Shown: positions 1 through 8,104, counted from the first letter of the stretch. The stretch is 29,757 nt of DNA from CAYQMF01 sp964418595 (GCA_964418595.1 CAYQMF010000085.1:1-29757), one strand, 5' to 3'. Notes: generated by a model not told the origin, from the sequence alone. A program made the numbers and translations.

Positions 1-1266
1 CTCCGTGGCGGCTTCCGCCGCGGCACCGCGCGCCGCGCGCTGCGCGGCCTCCGCCTTCGCCACGAGCCGCGGCGTCGGCGTCCAATGGTCGCGGCTGCCG
101 CGCTCGATCGAGTTCACCGCCATCCGCCCCATGTTGCGCAGCAGCTCCACGCGGTAGCGCGCGGCGGTGTCGAGGATCGCGAAGTTCGCGGTCTGCAGGT
201 ACTCGATCGTCTGCCGCGCGTGCCAGGTGCGCGACGCGATCGGCTGCGGGTAGTCGCCGGTCGACAACCGGCGATCGGTGCTCTGCACGACCTCCGTGGG
301 GTCGGGGTGCCCGAACACCTCCGTGAGGATCCCGATCATGTTGTGGAAATACGTGGTCGTGCGCAGCCCGCCGTTCCACCACATCGAGTACGAGGCGCCG
401 CCGCGCGAGATCACGCCGGGCTTGTTCTCCCACGCGAAGCGCGAGTTGATCTGCGTGGCGACGAACTCCACGCCGCGCACCACCATCGGATCGACGTTGT
501 AGTTGTGCGGGTCGCGAAACGGCGGCGTGAAGATGATCGTGCCGCGCGGCGCCGACTGGTGGTGGTTGTAGACGATCTGCGGGAACCACTCGTGATAGAA
601 GACCCGCGTCACGTTCTGGGACTCGATCGTGTTGCAGGCGTAGTGGTCGCGGTTGTTGTCGTGGCCGCAGTACTTCTGGTACAGCACCGGCAGGTTGCCG
701 ACCCGCCCGGCGGCCATGTAGCTGCGCGCCACCATCTCCATGCCGTCGGGGTTCACCGGGCAGGCGAGCAGGATCACGTTGTCGAGGATGCGCCGCACCT
801 CGTCGTCGTCGCGCGACACCATCCGCCAGACCAGTTCGAGGATGTTCTGGCCGGCGATCGACTCGGTGGCGTGCAGACCGGCGTCGATCCACACCACCGC
901 TCGCCCGCGCGCTGCGAGCGCCTCGATGTCGCCGTCGGCGAGCGCGCCGCCGTCCGCGGCGCGGCCCTGCGCCAGCGTGCCGCTGGTCTGGCGGTGGGCC
1001 TCGACGGCAGCGAGGTTCTGCGGCGACGAGATCACCGCCATCAGCATGGTCTGCCCGTACGCCGTCTTGCCGATCTCGCGCAGTTGCATGCGGTCGGAGG
1101 CGGCCGCGAGGGTGCGCCAGTACGCGGTGAGCTGGCTGTAGTCGGCGAGGAAGTGATCGGCGCCGACTTCGTGGCCGAGCGCGTCCTTCGGCGACGGCAG
1201 GCTGCGCTGCGCGGGCGCGGCGGCGACCAGGAGCAAGGCGGCGACGACGAGCGGGAGACGCACCAT
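1..1266 (-). CDS. Secreted M14-family zinc carboxypeptidase, C-terminus cut by window edge
   Basis: Reading the minus strand from ATG at 1266 gives 422 codons with no stop before base 1, so the 3' end lies outside the window. Residues 1-19 form a signal peptide ending in Ala-Pro-Ala before Gln20. The M14 zinc site is visible: HATE gives His132 and Glu135, and His235 or His236 in YNHHQ is the likely third ligand. VNPDG (171-175) is a typical M14 motif. Glu316 in ILTEVFG is a good candidate for the catalytic glutamate. The family hydrolyses C-terminal peptide bonds with one Zn2+; here it would act in the periplasm or outside the cell. A TAGCAT box lies 7 bases before the ATG and there is no Shine-Dalgarno sequence. 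The family call is firm; the substrate is unknown. Confidence 0.9.
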   Translation of the reverse strand, partial: MVRLPLVVAALLLVAAAPAQRSLPSPKDALGHEVGADHFLADYSQLTAYWRTLAAASDRMQLREIGKTAYGQTMLMAVISSPQNLAAVEAHRQTSGTLAQGRAADGGALADGDIEALAARGRAVVWIDAGLHATESIAGQNILELVWRMVSRDDDEVRRILDNVILLACPVNPDGMEMVARSYMAAGRVGNLPVLYQKYCGHDNNRDHYACNTIESQNVTRVFYHEWFPQIVYNHHQSAPRGTIIFTPPFRDPHNYNVDPMVVRGVEFVATQINSRFAWENKPGVISRGGASYSMWWNGGLRTTTYFHNMIGILTEVFGHPDPTEVVQSTDRRLSTGDYPQPIASRTWHARQTIEYLQTANFAILDTAARYRVELLRNMGRMAVNSIERGSRDHWTPTPRLVAKAEAAQRAARGAAAEAATE

Positions 1267-1273
1267 TGCGCGG

Positions 1274-1279
1274 ATGCTA
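1274..1279 (-). promoter_or_regulatory. -10-like box (TAGCAT) for the M14 peptidase gene
   Basis: On the minus strand TAGCAT ends 7 bases before the ATG at 1266. With usual sigma-70 spacing, transcription would start at or next to the start codon, giving a leaderless mRNA. No clear -35 element is seen. The same arrangement recurs before other genes here. Confidence 0.45.
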
Positions 1280-1345
1280 CGCGCCCGCCCCGTGGGTCGC
1301 TGAGGCCCAACCAACTGTTCCTCGAGCAGAAGGCCTTCCCCAACA

Positions 1346-1417
1346 GGCCGCTTCGACCTCGCCCCGCGCCTCGTCGACACGTGTGCGCGGGATCCGACCC
1401 GCACGCGCGAGATCAAG
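1346..1417 (+). pseudogene. Decayed fragment of an FMN glutamate-synthase-like gene
   Basis: This stretch aligns with 3298-3366 inside the downstream glutamate-synthase-like gene. I count 60 identical bases over 69 aligned, plus one inserted triplet. In frame it reads GRFDLAPRLVDTCARDP, against GRFDIARLVDTCARHP in the gene. Weaker collinear echoes follow: a 10-base identity at 1507-1516 with 3470-3479, then short resemblances near 1519-1555 to the TVDGGEGG and KIG regions. No complete ORF for the family can be built, so it is a relic of a second copy. It sits in the 370-base space between the divergent M14 and beta-helix genes, where I see no intact gene. Confidence 0.8.
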
Positions 1418-1622
1418 GAGCCCGCACGGAACGCCGCCACACGCTTCCTCACCGCGCATCGTTCCTCCGTCACCGAGTGGTGCTCGGCGCGCAGTGAGGC
1501 GACGCGTCAGCCCGGCCACCGTCGGCGCGGGAGGGTGGCGCAGATCGGGATCTGGCCACGGGGTACGGCGCACCGCGGTCCTCACCGCCACTGAGCAGGC
1601 CTTCCGACGACCCGGTGGACGC

Positions 1623-1628
1623 TATGCT
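1623..1628 (+). promoter_or_regulatory. -10-like box (TATGCT) before the beta-helix gene
   Basis: TATGCT ends 8 bases before the ATG at 1637. No Shine-Dalgarno sequence lies between, so a leaderless transcript is predicted. The placement also argues for the ATG at 1637 over the in-frame TTG at 1628, which overlaps the box. Confidence 0.45.
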
Positions 1629-1636
1629 TGCGCGCG

Positions 1637-2947
1637 ATGCGCAACCGGGTGCTCGCCGCTGGCGTGATGGTCGCCGCAACTCTCCACGCCCAGGTGTTCG
1701 TCGTCGACGCCGCCAACGGCGCGGGCGCGCACTTCACCGACCTGCCTGCCGCCGTGGCCGCCGTTCCCGATGGCGCCACGCTGCGCGTGCGCGCCGGGGC
1801 ATACGCGCCGTTCACGCTGACCGGCAAAGGGCTGCGCGTCGTGGGCGAGGGCGCGGTGACGCTCGGCGCGGGCGATGTCGTCATCACCGGCACGCGCCGA
1901 GATCAGGTCATCCTGCTGCGCGATCTCGTCCTCCCGACCAGCGGCCAGGTCCTGATCACCGACACCGTCGGTCCGGTCGTCCTCGAGCGCTGCCATCGCG
2001 ACACCGGCATCGGCTTTCCGCTGGCGAGCGACGTCGTCGTGCTGCGCGGCGCCAATCTGCAGCTGCTCGGTTGCAACTTCGACAGTCGTTTCTTCCTTGG
2101 CTCCGCCAGCGAGCCGCCGCCCACGATCGTCGCCACCGACAGCCAGGTCACCATCGCGGCGTGCCGCGTGGTCGGCAACGACGGCTATCGCACGACATTC
2201 ACCTCGCGGGCCGGCCCCGGCGGTGCCGCGCTCGCGTTGCTGCGCACCCGCGCGGTCCTGTCGCGCTCCACGCTCGACGGTGGCCAGGGCGGCCCCGGTT
2301 GCCGGAGCTGTGGCATCGGTTGCTACGCCGACGGCGGCACCGGCGGTCCCGCCTGCCGCGCGGTGGGCGCGACCCTCGTGCTGCTCGACACCGTGCTACG
2401 CGGCGGCACCGGTGGCCCGCCGGGCTGTTGCAGCACCACCCAGCAGTGCAGTTGCCCCGGCGACGGTGGCCCTGGTCTCTTGCTCGAGAACAGTCTCGCC
2501 TACTTGCTGGGCCAACAACCGGCCGGCGGTCCGCCCGCCGGCACCACCTGCAGCGCGCAGTGGGGTCCGCCCATCCAGCAGGCCGGAACCAACACGCTGC
2601 ACGTCAACACTGCCGCACGGCCGCCGCTGGCCCGCGTCGATGGCACGCAGGCGACCCAGCAGAGCATCAGCTTCACCGTGCTGTCGCCCGCCGGCAGCAT
2701 CGCACTCATGGGCATCGCCTACGATGGCGCACTCGCGCCCATCGAGCCGGTCGGCTTCGGCTCGTTGCTCGCGGGCACCGTCGGCTACGTCGGCCCCTTC
2801 GTCGTTCCGCCGGGTGACGCGCTGCAACTGCCGTGGATCGTCCCGGCGGGGTTTGCGCTGGGTCAGGTGCACTTCGGCCAGTTCTTGACGCTCGCCGGAG
2901 GCATCCTCTTCGCGAGCAATCCGTTCCCGCTCGTCGTCGCGCAGTAG
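1637..2947 (+). CDS. Secreted right-handed beta-helix-like protein with Cys/Gly-rich insert
   Basis: The protein has 436 residues. A signal peptide ends in Leu-His-Ala before Gln19. Residues 30-75 resemble the N-terminal cap of pectate-lyase-like beta-helix proteins (AAVAAVPDGATLRVRAGAY, then GLRVVGEG). Short hydrophobic strands follow to about residue 215. Residues 215-280 are glycine-rich (GGQGGPG, GGTGGP) and hold eight cysteines: 222, 225, 229, 240, 264, 265, 271 and 273. Disulfides or metal binding are possible there. The last ~110 residues, ending in SNPFPLVVAQ, resemble the C-terminal module of two other secreted proteins in this window. No catalytic residues are recognised, so the function is unknown; a surface or extracellular role is likely. 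Confidence 0.82.
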   Translation: MRNRVLAAGVMVAATLHAQVFVVDAANGAGAHFTDLPAAVAAVPDGATLRVRAGAYAPFTLTGKGLRVVGEGAVTLGAGDVVITGTRRDQVILLRDLVLPTSGQVLITDTVGPVVLERCHRDTGIGFPLASDVVVLRGANLQLLGCNFDSRFFLGSASEPPPTIVATDSQVTIAACRVVGNDGYRTTFTSRAGPGGAALALLRTRAVLSRSTLDGGQGGPGCRSCGIGCYADGGTGGPACRAVGATLVLLDTVLRGGTGGPPGCCSTTQQCSCPGDGGPGLLLENSLAYLLGQQPAGGPPAGTTCSAQWGPPIQQAGTNTLHVNTAARPPLARVDGTQATQQSISFTVLSPAGSIALMGIAYDGALAPIEPVGFGSLLAGTVGYVGPFVVPPGDALQLPWIVPAGFALGQVHFGQFLTLAGGILFASNPFPLVVAQ

Positions 2948-2965
2948 TTCGCTCGGTCCCGGCTT

Positions 2966-2997
2966 GCCGTTCGCCGCCATCGCACGCGGCGAACGGT
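2966..2997 (+). terminator. Hairpin just after the beta-helix gene
   Basis: Arms CCGTTCGCCGC (2967-2977) and GCGGCGAACGG (2986-2996) are perfectly complementary, an 11-bp stem with an 8-base loop. It lies 19 bases after the stop codon. No T-tract follows, so it may terminate weakly or protect the mRNA 3' end. It separates the beta-helix gene from the next coding region. Confidence 0.5.
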
Positions 2998-3060
2998 CAC
3001 GGGCGCGACGGCAGACCGGCGCGCGCACCCCGATCGCGCCGCGCGATCCCGTGCGCGAAG

Positions 3061-4236
3061 GTGCTCGGCGGGCCGCGGCGGCGCCGGCAGGCCTTCCGCC
3101 CCGGCTCGGTCGTCAACATCTCCGCGATGAGCTACGGCTCGCTCGGCAGCGCCGCGGTCAAGGCGCTCAACCTCGGCAGCAAGCTGGCCGGCTGTCTGCA
3201 CAACACTGGCGAAGGCGGCGTGTCCGAACATCACCTGCACGGCGGCGAGCTGATCTGGCAGATCGGCACCGGCTATTTCGGCTGCCGCACGCCGGAAGGT
3301 CGCTTCGACATCGCCCGTCTCGTCGACACCTGTGCACGGCATCCGATCCGCGCGCTCGAGATCAAGATCAGCCAGGGCGCCAAGCCGGGGCTCGGCGGCG
3401 TGCTGCCAGCGCGCAAGGTGACCCAGGAGATCAGCAGGATCCGCGGCGTGCCCATGGGCCGCGACGTGATCAGCCCGGCGCGACACACCGCGTTCTCCGA
3501 CGTCGACTCGATGCTCGACTTCGTCGAGCGGCTCGCGGAGGCCACCGGCCTGCCGGTGGGCATCAAGTCCGCGGTGGGCGAGATCGAGTTCTTCGAACAG
3601 CTCGCCAGCCTGATGGCGAGCCGCACCCGGGGCGTCGACTTCATCACCGTCGACGGCGGCGAGGGCGGTACCGGCGCCGCACCGCTGGCTTTCGCCGACC
3701 ACGTGTCGCTGCCGTTCAAGATCGGGATGAGCCGGGTATGGCGGGTGTTCGCCGAGCGCGACGTGCAGCGCGACGTGGTCTTCATCGGCTCGGGCAAGCT
3801 CGGCTTCCCGGAGACGGCGACGTTTGCTTTCGCGCTCGGCTGCGACATGCTCCGCGTGGCGCGCGAGGCCATGATGGCCATCGGCTGCATCCAGGCGATG
3901 CGCTGTCACACCGACCACTGCCCGACCGGCGTCGCCACGCACAACCGCTGGCTGATGCGCGGCCTCGACCCCGCCGACAAGGCCGCGCGCTTCGCCAACT
4001 ACGTGATCACGCTGCGCAAGGAGATCCAGCGCCTCGGCCACGCCTGCGGCGCGCTGCACCCGGCGTTCCTCACCTGCGACGACTTCGAGATCCTCGACGC
4101 GCGCTTCGGCTCGTGCAGCATGCGCGAGCTGTTCGGCTACCAGCGGAGCTGGGAGGGCCTGCACGCGGCCGACCGCGACGGGATCACCGCGATCATGACC
4201 GGCGGGCTCGCCGGGCAACCCAGCGGCGCCACCTGA
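3061..4236 (+). CDS. FMN-binding glutamate-synthase-like protein, N-terminally truncated
   Basis: The protein has 391 residues if GTG 3061 is the start; the frame is open further upstream, but that part overlaps the beta-helix gene and its hairpin. The catalytic GltB/GltS-type TIM-barrel is well kept: NISAMSYGSLG (19-29), HNTGEGG (47-53), KISQGAKPGLGG (102-113), TVDGGEGGTG (196-205) and GSGKLGFPE (243-251). Cys276, Cys282 and Cys287 match the [3Fe-4S] pattern C-x5-C-x4-C. Stand-alone family members are usually about 500-540 residues and start with a membrane helix and a ~100-residue region. Both are absent here, so the gene may be broken. The barrel normally binds FMN and converts 2-oxoglutarate-derived imine to glutamate, but the role of stand-alone forms is poorly defined. 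It converges with the MFS gene with one base between stop codons. Confidence 0.75.
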   Translation: MLGGPRRRRQAFRPGSVVNISAMSYGSLGSAAVKALNLGSKLAGCLHNTGEGGVSEHHLHGGELIWQIGTGYFGCRTPEGRFDIARLVDTCARHPIRALEIKISQGAKPGLGGVLPARKVTQEISRIRGVPMGRDVISPARHTAFSDVDSMLDFVERLAEATGLPVGIKSAVGEIEFFEQLASLMASRTRGVDFITVDGGEGGTGAAPLAFADHVSLPFKIGMSRVWRVFAERDVQRDVVFIGSGKLGFPETATFAFALGCDMLRVAREAMMAIGCIQAMRCHTDHCPTGVATHNRWLMRGLDPADKAARFANYVITLRKEIQRLGHACGALHPAFLTCDDFEILDARFGSCSMRELFGYQRSWEGLHAADRDGITAIMTGGLAGQPSGAT

Positions 4237-4237
4237 G

Positions 4238-5407
4238 TCAGGCTCGGGCGGACGCGGCCCGCCGCGCCCAAAGCGCGACCATGACCACCGCGGCGACCGC
4301 GAGCGCGGCGCTCGTGAGGAACGCCGTCGTCTGCCCCGCGCGGTCCCACAGCGCACCGAACCCCACGTTCGCCACCAACGCGATGACCCCCGCCGCGAAG
4401 TGGTACCACCCGAACGCCGCGCCCCAGCTCTTCTGCGGTGCGATCCGCGCGACGAGGGCCTTCTCGGCACCTTCGCTCAGCCCGGCGTGCAGACCGTAGA
4501 GGAGGAACAGGACGCGGATGAGGTTCTGGTCGGTGGTGAACGCCAGCGCCGCGAACACCGCGGCGTGCGCGAGCCACCCCGCACCGATCAGGCGGACTTC
4601 GCCGAAGCGATCGGCCCAACGTCCGCCGAGGCGCGCGGTGCTCGACCGCACGAGGCTCAGCCCGATCCACAGCAGCGGCAGCTCCGCGAGCCCGTCGCGC
4701 TGGCCGGACGCCAGCAGCAGCAGGAACACGTCGCTCACGCGTCCCACCGAGAACACCGACAGCGGCAACAGGAACCCGGCCAGCCCTCGCGCCGGCTCCT
4801 TGCTCGGCTTCGGCGTGGGCGGCGGCAGCGGCACGTCGTGCGCGGAACGCCACACGGCGATCACCGCGAACACTCCCGGGATCGCGGCCAGCCAGAACAG
4901 CGTGCGCAGGTCGTCGGTGACGAAGTGCAGGATCGCGAACGCCAGCAGCGGCCCGAGCACCGCGCCGGCATGGTCCATCGCGCGATGGAACCCGAACGCC
5001 TCGCCGCGCTGACCAGGGTCCACGGCTGCCGCGATGAGCGCGTCGCGCGGACTGCCACGCAGGCCTTTGCCGATGCGATCGACGACCCGCACCGACAGCA
5101 CATGCCACGGCAGCATCGCGAGCGCGATGAACGGCCGCGCCAGCGACGACAGCAGGTAGCCGCCGACCACGAACGGTCGCCGTCGCCCGCAGCGGTCGGC
5201 CCACTTGCCGGCAAACAGCTTGAGGAAGCTCGCGACCGCGTCGGCGAGGCCTTCGATCCAGCCGAGCGCCATGGCGCCGCCGCCGAGCGAGGCCACGAAC
5301 ACCGGCAGGAGCGGGAAGATCATCTCGCTCGCGGCATCCGTGAGCAGGCTCACGAACCCGAGCCCGACGACGAGTGGCGGCAAAGGCCGGCGCCCGGTCG
5401 CCGGCAC
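4238..5407 (-). CDS. MFS transporter
   Basis: The protein has 389 residues and about 12 hydrophobic segments, the usual size for a major facilitator. The inter-helix loop carries GKWADRCGRRRP (residues ~67-78), a form of the MFS motif GxxxDRxGRR. Further on, VVDRIGKGLRGSPRDALIA is typical of one MFS_1 subgroup. It is the last gene of the minus-strand acyl-CoA operon, starting at GTG 14 bases after the dehydrogenase stop codon. The substrate cannot be told from sequence; the operon suggests an organic acid or related metabolite, which is only an inference. Confidence 0.85.
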   Translation of the reverse strand: MPATGRRPLPPLVVGLGFVSLLTDAASEMIFPLLPVFVASLGGGAMALGWIEGLADAVASFLKLFAGKWADRCGRRRPFVVGGYLLSSLARPFIALAMLPWHVLSVRVVDRIGKGLRGSPRDALIAAAVDPGQRGEAFGFHRAMDHAGAVLGPLLAFAILHFVTDDLRTLFWLAAIPGVFAVIAVWRSAHDVPLPPPTPKPSKEPARGLAGFLLPLSVFSVGRVSDVFLLLLASGQRDGLAELPLLWIGLSLVRSSTARLGGRWADRFGEVRLIGAGWLAHAAVFAALAFTTDQNLIRVLFLLYGLHAGLSEGAEKALVARIAPQKSWGAAFGWYHFAAGVIALVANVGFGALWDRAGQTTAFLTSAALAVAAVVMVALWARRAASARA

Positions 5408-5421
5408 GGACTCCGGTCGGG

Positions 5422-6285
5422 CTACCAGGTGTAGAAGCCCTGCCCGCTCTTCTTGCCGAGCTTGCCCTGCGCGACCATCGCACGCATCAGCGCAGGTGCC
5501 TCGAACGCCGGGCTGTCGAGCTTCTCGCGCAGGTAGTCGGCGATCGACAGCCGCACGTCGAGGCCGACCAGATCGGTGAGCTTCAGCGGGCCCATCGGGT
5601 GCCGGTAGCCGAGTTCCATCGCCTTGTCGATGTCCTGCGCCGAGGCCACGCCGGCCTCGACCATGCGGATCGCTTCGAGCCCGAGCACCACGCCGAGCCG
5701 GCTGGTGGCGAAGCCCGGGCTGTCCTTGACGACGATCGGGTCCTTGCCGAGACGGCGCGCGAAGGCGAGCACGCGCGTGAGCACCGGCTCGGCGGTCATC
5801 GCCGCGCGCACGACTTCGAGCAGGGGCATGAGCGGCGGCGGGTTGAAGAAGTGCATGCCGAGGCAGCGCTCGGGCCTCGGCGTCGAGCCGAAGATGTCGG
5901 CGAGCGCGAGCGAGGACGTGTTGGTGGCGAGCACCGTCTGCGCGGAGCAGGCGCGCGCCACGTCGGCGAACGTGCGCTGCTTGAGGTCGAGCTTCTCCGG
6001 GATCGCCTCCACCACGAGATCCGCGCTGCGCACGGCGGCGGCGAGGTCAGCGGTGCCGACGAGATTGCCGAGCACCGCGTCGCGTTCGGCTGCGGTGGTC
6101 TTGCCCTTGGCCACACCCTTGTCCAGGAAGTCGCGCACGCGCGCCAGCCCCGCGTCCACGAAGCGCGTCTCGATGTCGAAGAGCTGCACCTTGGCGCCGG
6201 CGGCCGCGCAGATCTGCGCGATCCCCGCCCCCATCGTGCCCGCACCCAACACGGCGACTGCGCCGAACTCGATCGTCTCGCTCAT
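5422..6285 (-). CDS. 3-hydroxybutyryl-CoA dehydrogenase
   Basis: The protein has 287 residues, the normal length of the single-domain-pair family. It oxidises (S)-3-hydroxyacyl-CoA with NAD+, or works in reverse. The Rossmann motif GAGTMG is at 14-19. MHFFNPPPLMPLLEVV supplies the catalytic His145 and Glu157. The C-terminal helical domain contains the usual MGPLKLTDLVGLD and ends in SGQGFYTW. Where many relatives have PGFxxNR, this protein has PGFATSR, so Ser195 replaces the usual Asn. I chose ATG 6285 because it aligns with the family and overlaps the upstream hydratase stop as ATGA; the in-frame upstream extension lies inside the hydratase gene. Confidence 0.92.
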   Translation of the reverse strand: MSETIEFGAVAVLGAGTMGAGIAQICAAAGAKVQLFDIETRFVDAGLARVRDFLDKGVAKGKTTAAERDAVLGNLVGTADLAAAVRSADLVVEAIPEKLDLKQRTFADVARACSAQTVLATNTSSLALADIFGSTPRPERCLGMHFFNPPPLMPLLEVVRAAMTAEPVLTRVLAFARRLGKDPIVVKDSPGFATSRLGVVLGLEAIRMVEAGVASAQDIDKAMELGYRHPMGPLKLTDLVGLDVRLSIADYLREKLDSPAFEAPALMRAMVAQGKLGKKSGQGFYTW

Positions 6286-7061
6286 GCCTTGTCCTTGTTC
6301 TTGCCGCGCGCGAGGAACGCGTCCATGCGCGCGCGCTTGTCGTCGCTGTCGAAGCACAGCGCCTGCGCCGCGCTCTCCATCGCCACGGCGTGGCCCTCGG
6401 CCGGCCGCGCCACCGCGTTGATCGCCAGTTTGGCCATGCGCACCGCCAGCCGCCCGTTGCCGGCGATCTCGTTGGCCAGCGCGAACGCCGCGTCGACCAC
6501 CTGCGCGTCGGGCACGACGGTGTTCAGGAGGCCGATGCGCAGGCCTTCCTGCGCGTCCACGATGCGGCCAGTGAAGATCAGCTCGCGGGCGCGCCCGAGC
6601 CCCACGAGGCGCGGCAGGCGGTAGGTGCCGCCGGCGGCCGGGATGATCCCGAGCTTCACCTCCGGCTGGCCCAGCTTCGCCGACTCGCCGGCCACGCGCA
6701 GGTCGCAGGCGATCGCCAGCTCGCAGCCGCCACCCAGCGCGAAGCCGCGGATCGCGGCGATGGTCGGCACCGCGAAGTCCTCGATGCGCTTGAAGATCGT
6801 CGAGTTGATCGCGGCCAGCGCCTGCGCGGCAGCGCGGTCGCGCAGCTGCGCGATGTCGGCGCCGGCCGCGAACGCCTTGTCGCCGGCGCCGGTGATCACG
6901 CCCGCGGCCGGCTCCGCGTCGCCGCGCAGCCGGTCGAGCGCCGCGTGCAGGCCCTGCACCATCGCGAAGTCGATGGCGTTGCGGCGCTCGGGCGCGTTCA
7001 GCGTCAGCAGTGCTATGGCGCCGCGGCGTTCGAGCAGGACCGGGTCTTGGGCGACGGACAT
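6282..7061 (-). CDS. Enoyl-CoA hydratase/isomerase family protein
   Basis: The protein has 259 residues, typical of short-chain crotonases. It adds water across trans-2-enoyl-CoA, feeding the dehydrogenase encoded next. The oxyanion-hole region AFAAGADI (63-70) and both catalytic glutamates are present: Glu114 in GGGCELA and Glu134 in GQPEVKLG. AAGGTYRLPR (142-151) is also characteristic. It sits 10 bases after the MDR reductase gene and overlaps the dehydrogenase by four bases, so all three should be cotranscribed. A TAGCAT box 7 bases before the ATG may give an extra leaderless transcript. Confidence 0.93.
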   Translation of the reverse strand: MSVAQDPVLLERRGAIALLTLNAPERRNAIDFAMVQGLHAALDRLRGDAEPAAGVITGAGDKAFAAGADIAQLRDRAAAQALAAINSTIFKRIEDFAVPTIAAIRGFALGGGCELAIACDLRVAGESAKLGQPEVKLGIIPAAGGTYRLPRLVGLGRARELIFTGRIVDAQEGLRIGLLNTVVPDAQVVDAAFALANEIAGNGRLAVRMAKLAINAVARPAEGHAVAMESAAQALCFDSDDKRARMDAFLARGKNKDKA

Positions 7062-7068
7062 GCGCGCG

Positions 7069-7074
7069 ATGCTA
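7069..7074 (-). promoter_or_regulatory. -10-like box (TAGCAT) overlapping the reductase stop codon
   Basis: TAGCAT lies 7 bases before the hydratase ATG at 7061, the same sequence and spacing as before the M14 gene. Its first three bases are the TAG stop codon of the upstream reductase gene. An internal promoter with a leaderless transcript is possible. Confidence 0.4.
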
Positions 7075-8097
7075 CGGCTCGAGAACGATCTTGCCGAAGG
7101 CTTGCCGCGTCTCCAGCAGCGTGTGCGCCTCGCCGACCTGGGCGAGCTTCAGCACGCGGTCGATCACCGGCCGCAGCCGCTTCTGCTCGAACAGGCGCAG
7201 CAGCCGGCGCAGGTCGCCCTTCCGCCCCATCGTGTTGCCGATCAGCTCCAGGTTCTTGAAGAACACCTGGTGCAGGCTGAGCTCGACCTTGCCGCCACTG
7301 GTCGCGCCACAGGTCACGAGGCGCCCGCCGCGCGCAAGGCAGCGCACGGAGCCGGCGAAGGTCGCCGCGCCGACGTGCTCGAACACCACCTCCACGCCGC
7401 GCTTGCCGGTCAGCTCGCGCGTGCGCTGCGCGAAGTCCTCACTGCGGCTGTCGATGACGAAGTCGGCGCCGAGGTCGGTCGCCGCGCGCCGCTTGGCTTC
7501 GCCGCCCGCGGTCCCGATCACGACCGCGCCGCGCAGCTTGGCGAGCTGCACCGCGGCGCTGCCGACACCCGAACCCGCCGCGTGCACGAGGATCGTGTCG
7601 CCCGGCCGCAGCCGCGCCTTGCGCAGCATCGCGTCGGCGGTCTGGAACACGAGCGCGACGCCCGCGGCGGACGTGAAGTCGAGCCCGCGCGGTTTCGGCG
7701 CCACGTTCGCCGCCGGCAGCACCGCGAAGTCGGCGCACACGCCGTCGCGACCTTCGCCGGCGATCGCATAGTGCGGACAGAGGTTGTCGTCGCCGCTCTG
7801 GCACGCCTCGCACGCCCCACACGACACGCCCGGCAGGACCACGACCTCGTCGCCTTCACGCACCGTGCGCACCCCCGGCCCCACCGCGTCGACGACCCCC
7901 GCGCCGTCGCTGCCGACGACGAGTGGCAGGGGGAAGGTGTGCCCCGGCACCCCGCGCCGCACCCACGTGTCGAGGTGGTTGACGCCCACCGCCCGCATCG
8001 CGAGGCGCACCTCGAAGGGCCCCGGCGAAGGCACCGGCCGCTCCTCGACCAGGAGCTTCTCGGGACCTCCATGCTCACGGACGACGACGGCGCGCAT
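7072..8097 (-). CDS. Zinc-binding MDR-family dehydrogenase / quinone-oxidoreductase-like reductase
   Basis: The protein has 341 residues. It belongs to the medium-chain dehydrogenase/reductase superfamily, which moves hydride to or from NAD(P)H. Cys93, Cys96, Cys99 and Cys107 form the structural zinc site. The usual catalytic-zinc cysteine is absent: the position reads GVNHLDTW, as in quinone oxidoreductases and enoyl reductases. The nucleotide-binding loop AAGSGVGSAAVQLAK is at 173-187. With a hydratase and a hydroxyacyl-CoA dehydrogenase downstream, reduction of a short enoyl-CoA is plausible but unproven. ATG 8097 fits the family start (MRAVVVREHGGPE) and has a TAGGGT box 7 bases before it; a longer reading to 8244 would overlap the divergent ferredoxin gene. 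Confidence 0.88.
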   Translation of the reverse strand: MRAVVVREHGGPEKLLVEERPVPSPGPFEVRLAMRAVGVNHLDTWVRRGVPGHTFPLPLVVGSDGAGVVDAVGPGVRTVREGDEVVVLPGVSCGACEACQSGDDNLCPHYAIAGEGRDGVCADFAVLPAANVAPKPRGLDFTSAAGVALVFQTADAMLRKARLRPGDTILVHAAGSGVGSAAVQLAKLRGAVVIGTAGGEAKRRAATDLGADFVIDSRSEDFAQRTRELTGKRGVEVVFEHVGAATFAGSVRCLARGGRLVTCGATSGGKVELSLHQVFFKNLELIGNTMGRKGDLRRLLRLFEQKRLRPVIDRVLKLAQVGEAHTLLETRQAFGKIVLEP

Positions 8098-8104
8098 TCG
8101 CCGC

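Noticed and set aside
85..1497. Long plus-strand open frame opposite the M14 peptidase
   Set aside because: It is Arg/His/Val-rich with no domain, and the minus strand encodes a clear peptidase with catalytic motifs. Long antisense frames are expected at this GC content.
1267..1636. Small protein gene between the M14 and beta-helix genes
   Set aside because: Frames here are shadows or relic sequence; the only recognisable peptide is the decayed glutamate-synthase fragment.
2863..4470. 535-codon minus-strand frame across the glutamate-synthase-like gene
   Set aside because: The plus strand carries conserved FMN and iron-sulfur motifs; the antisense product is low-complexity and spans the ends of two genes.
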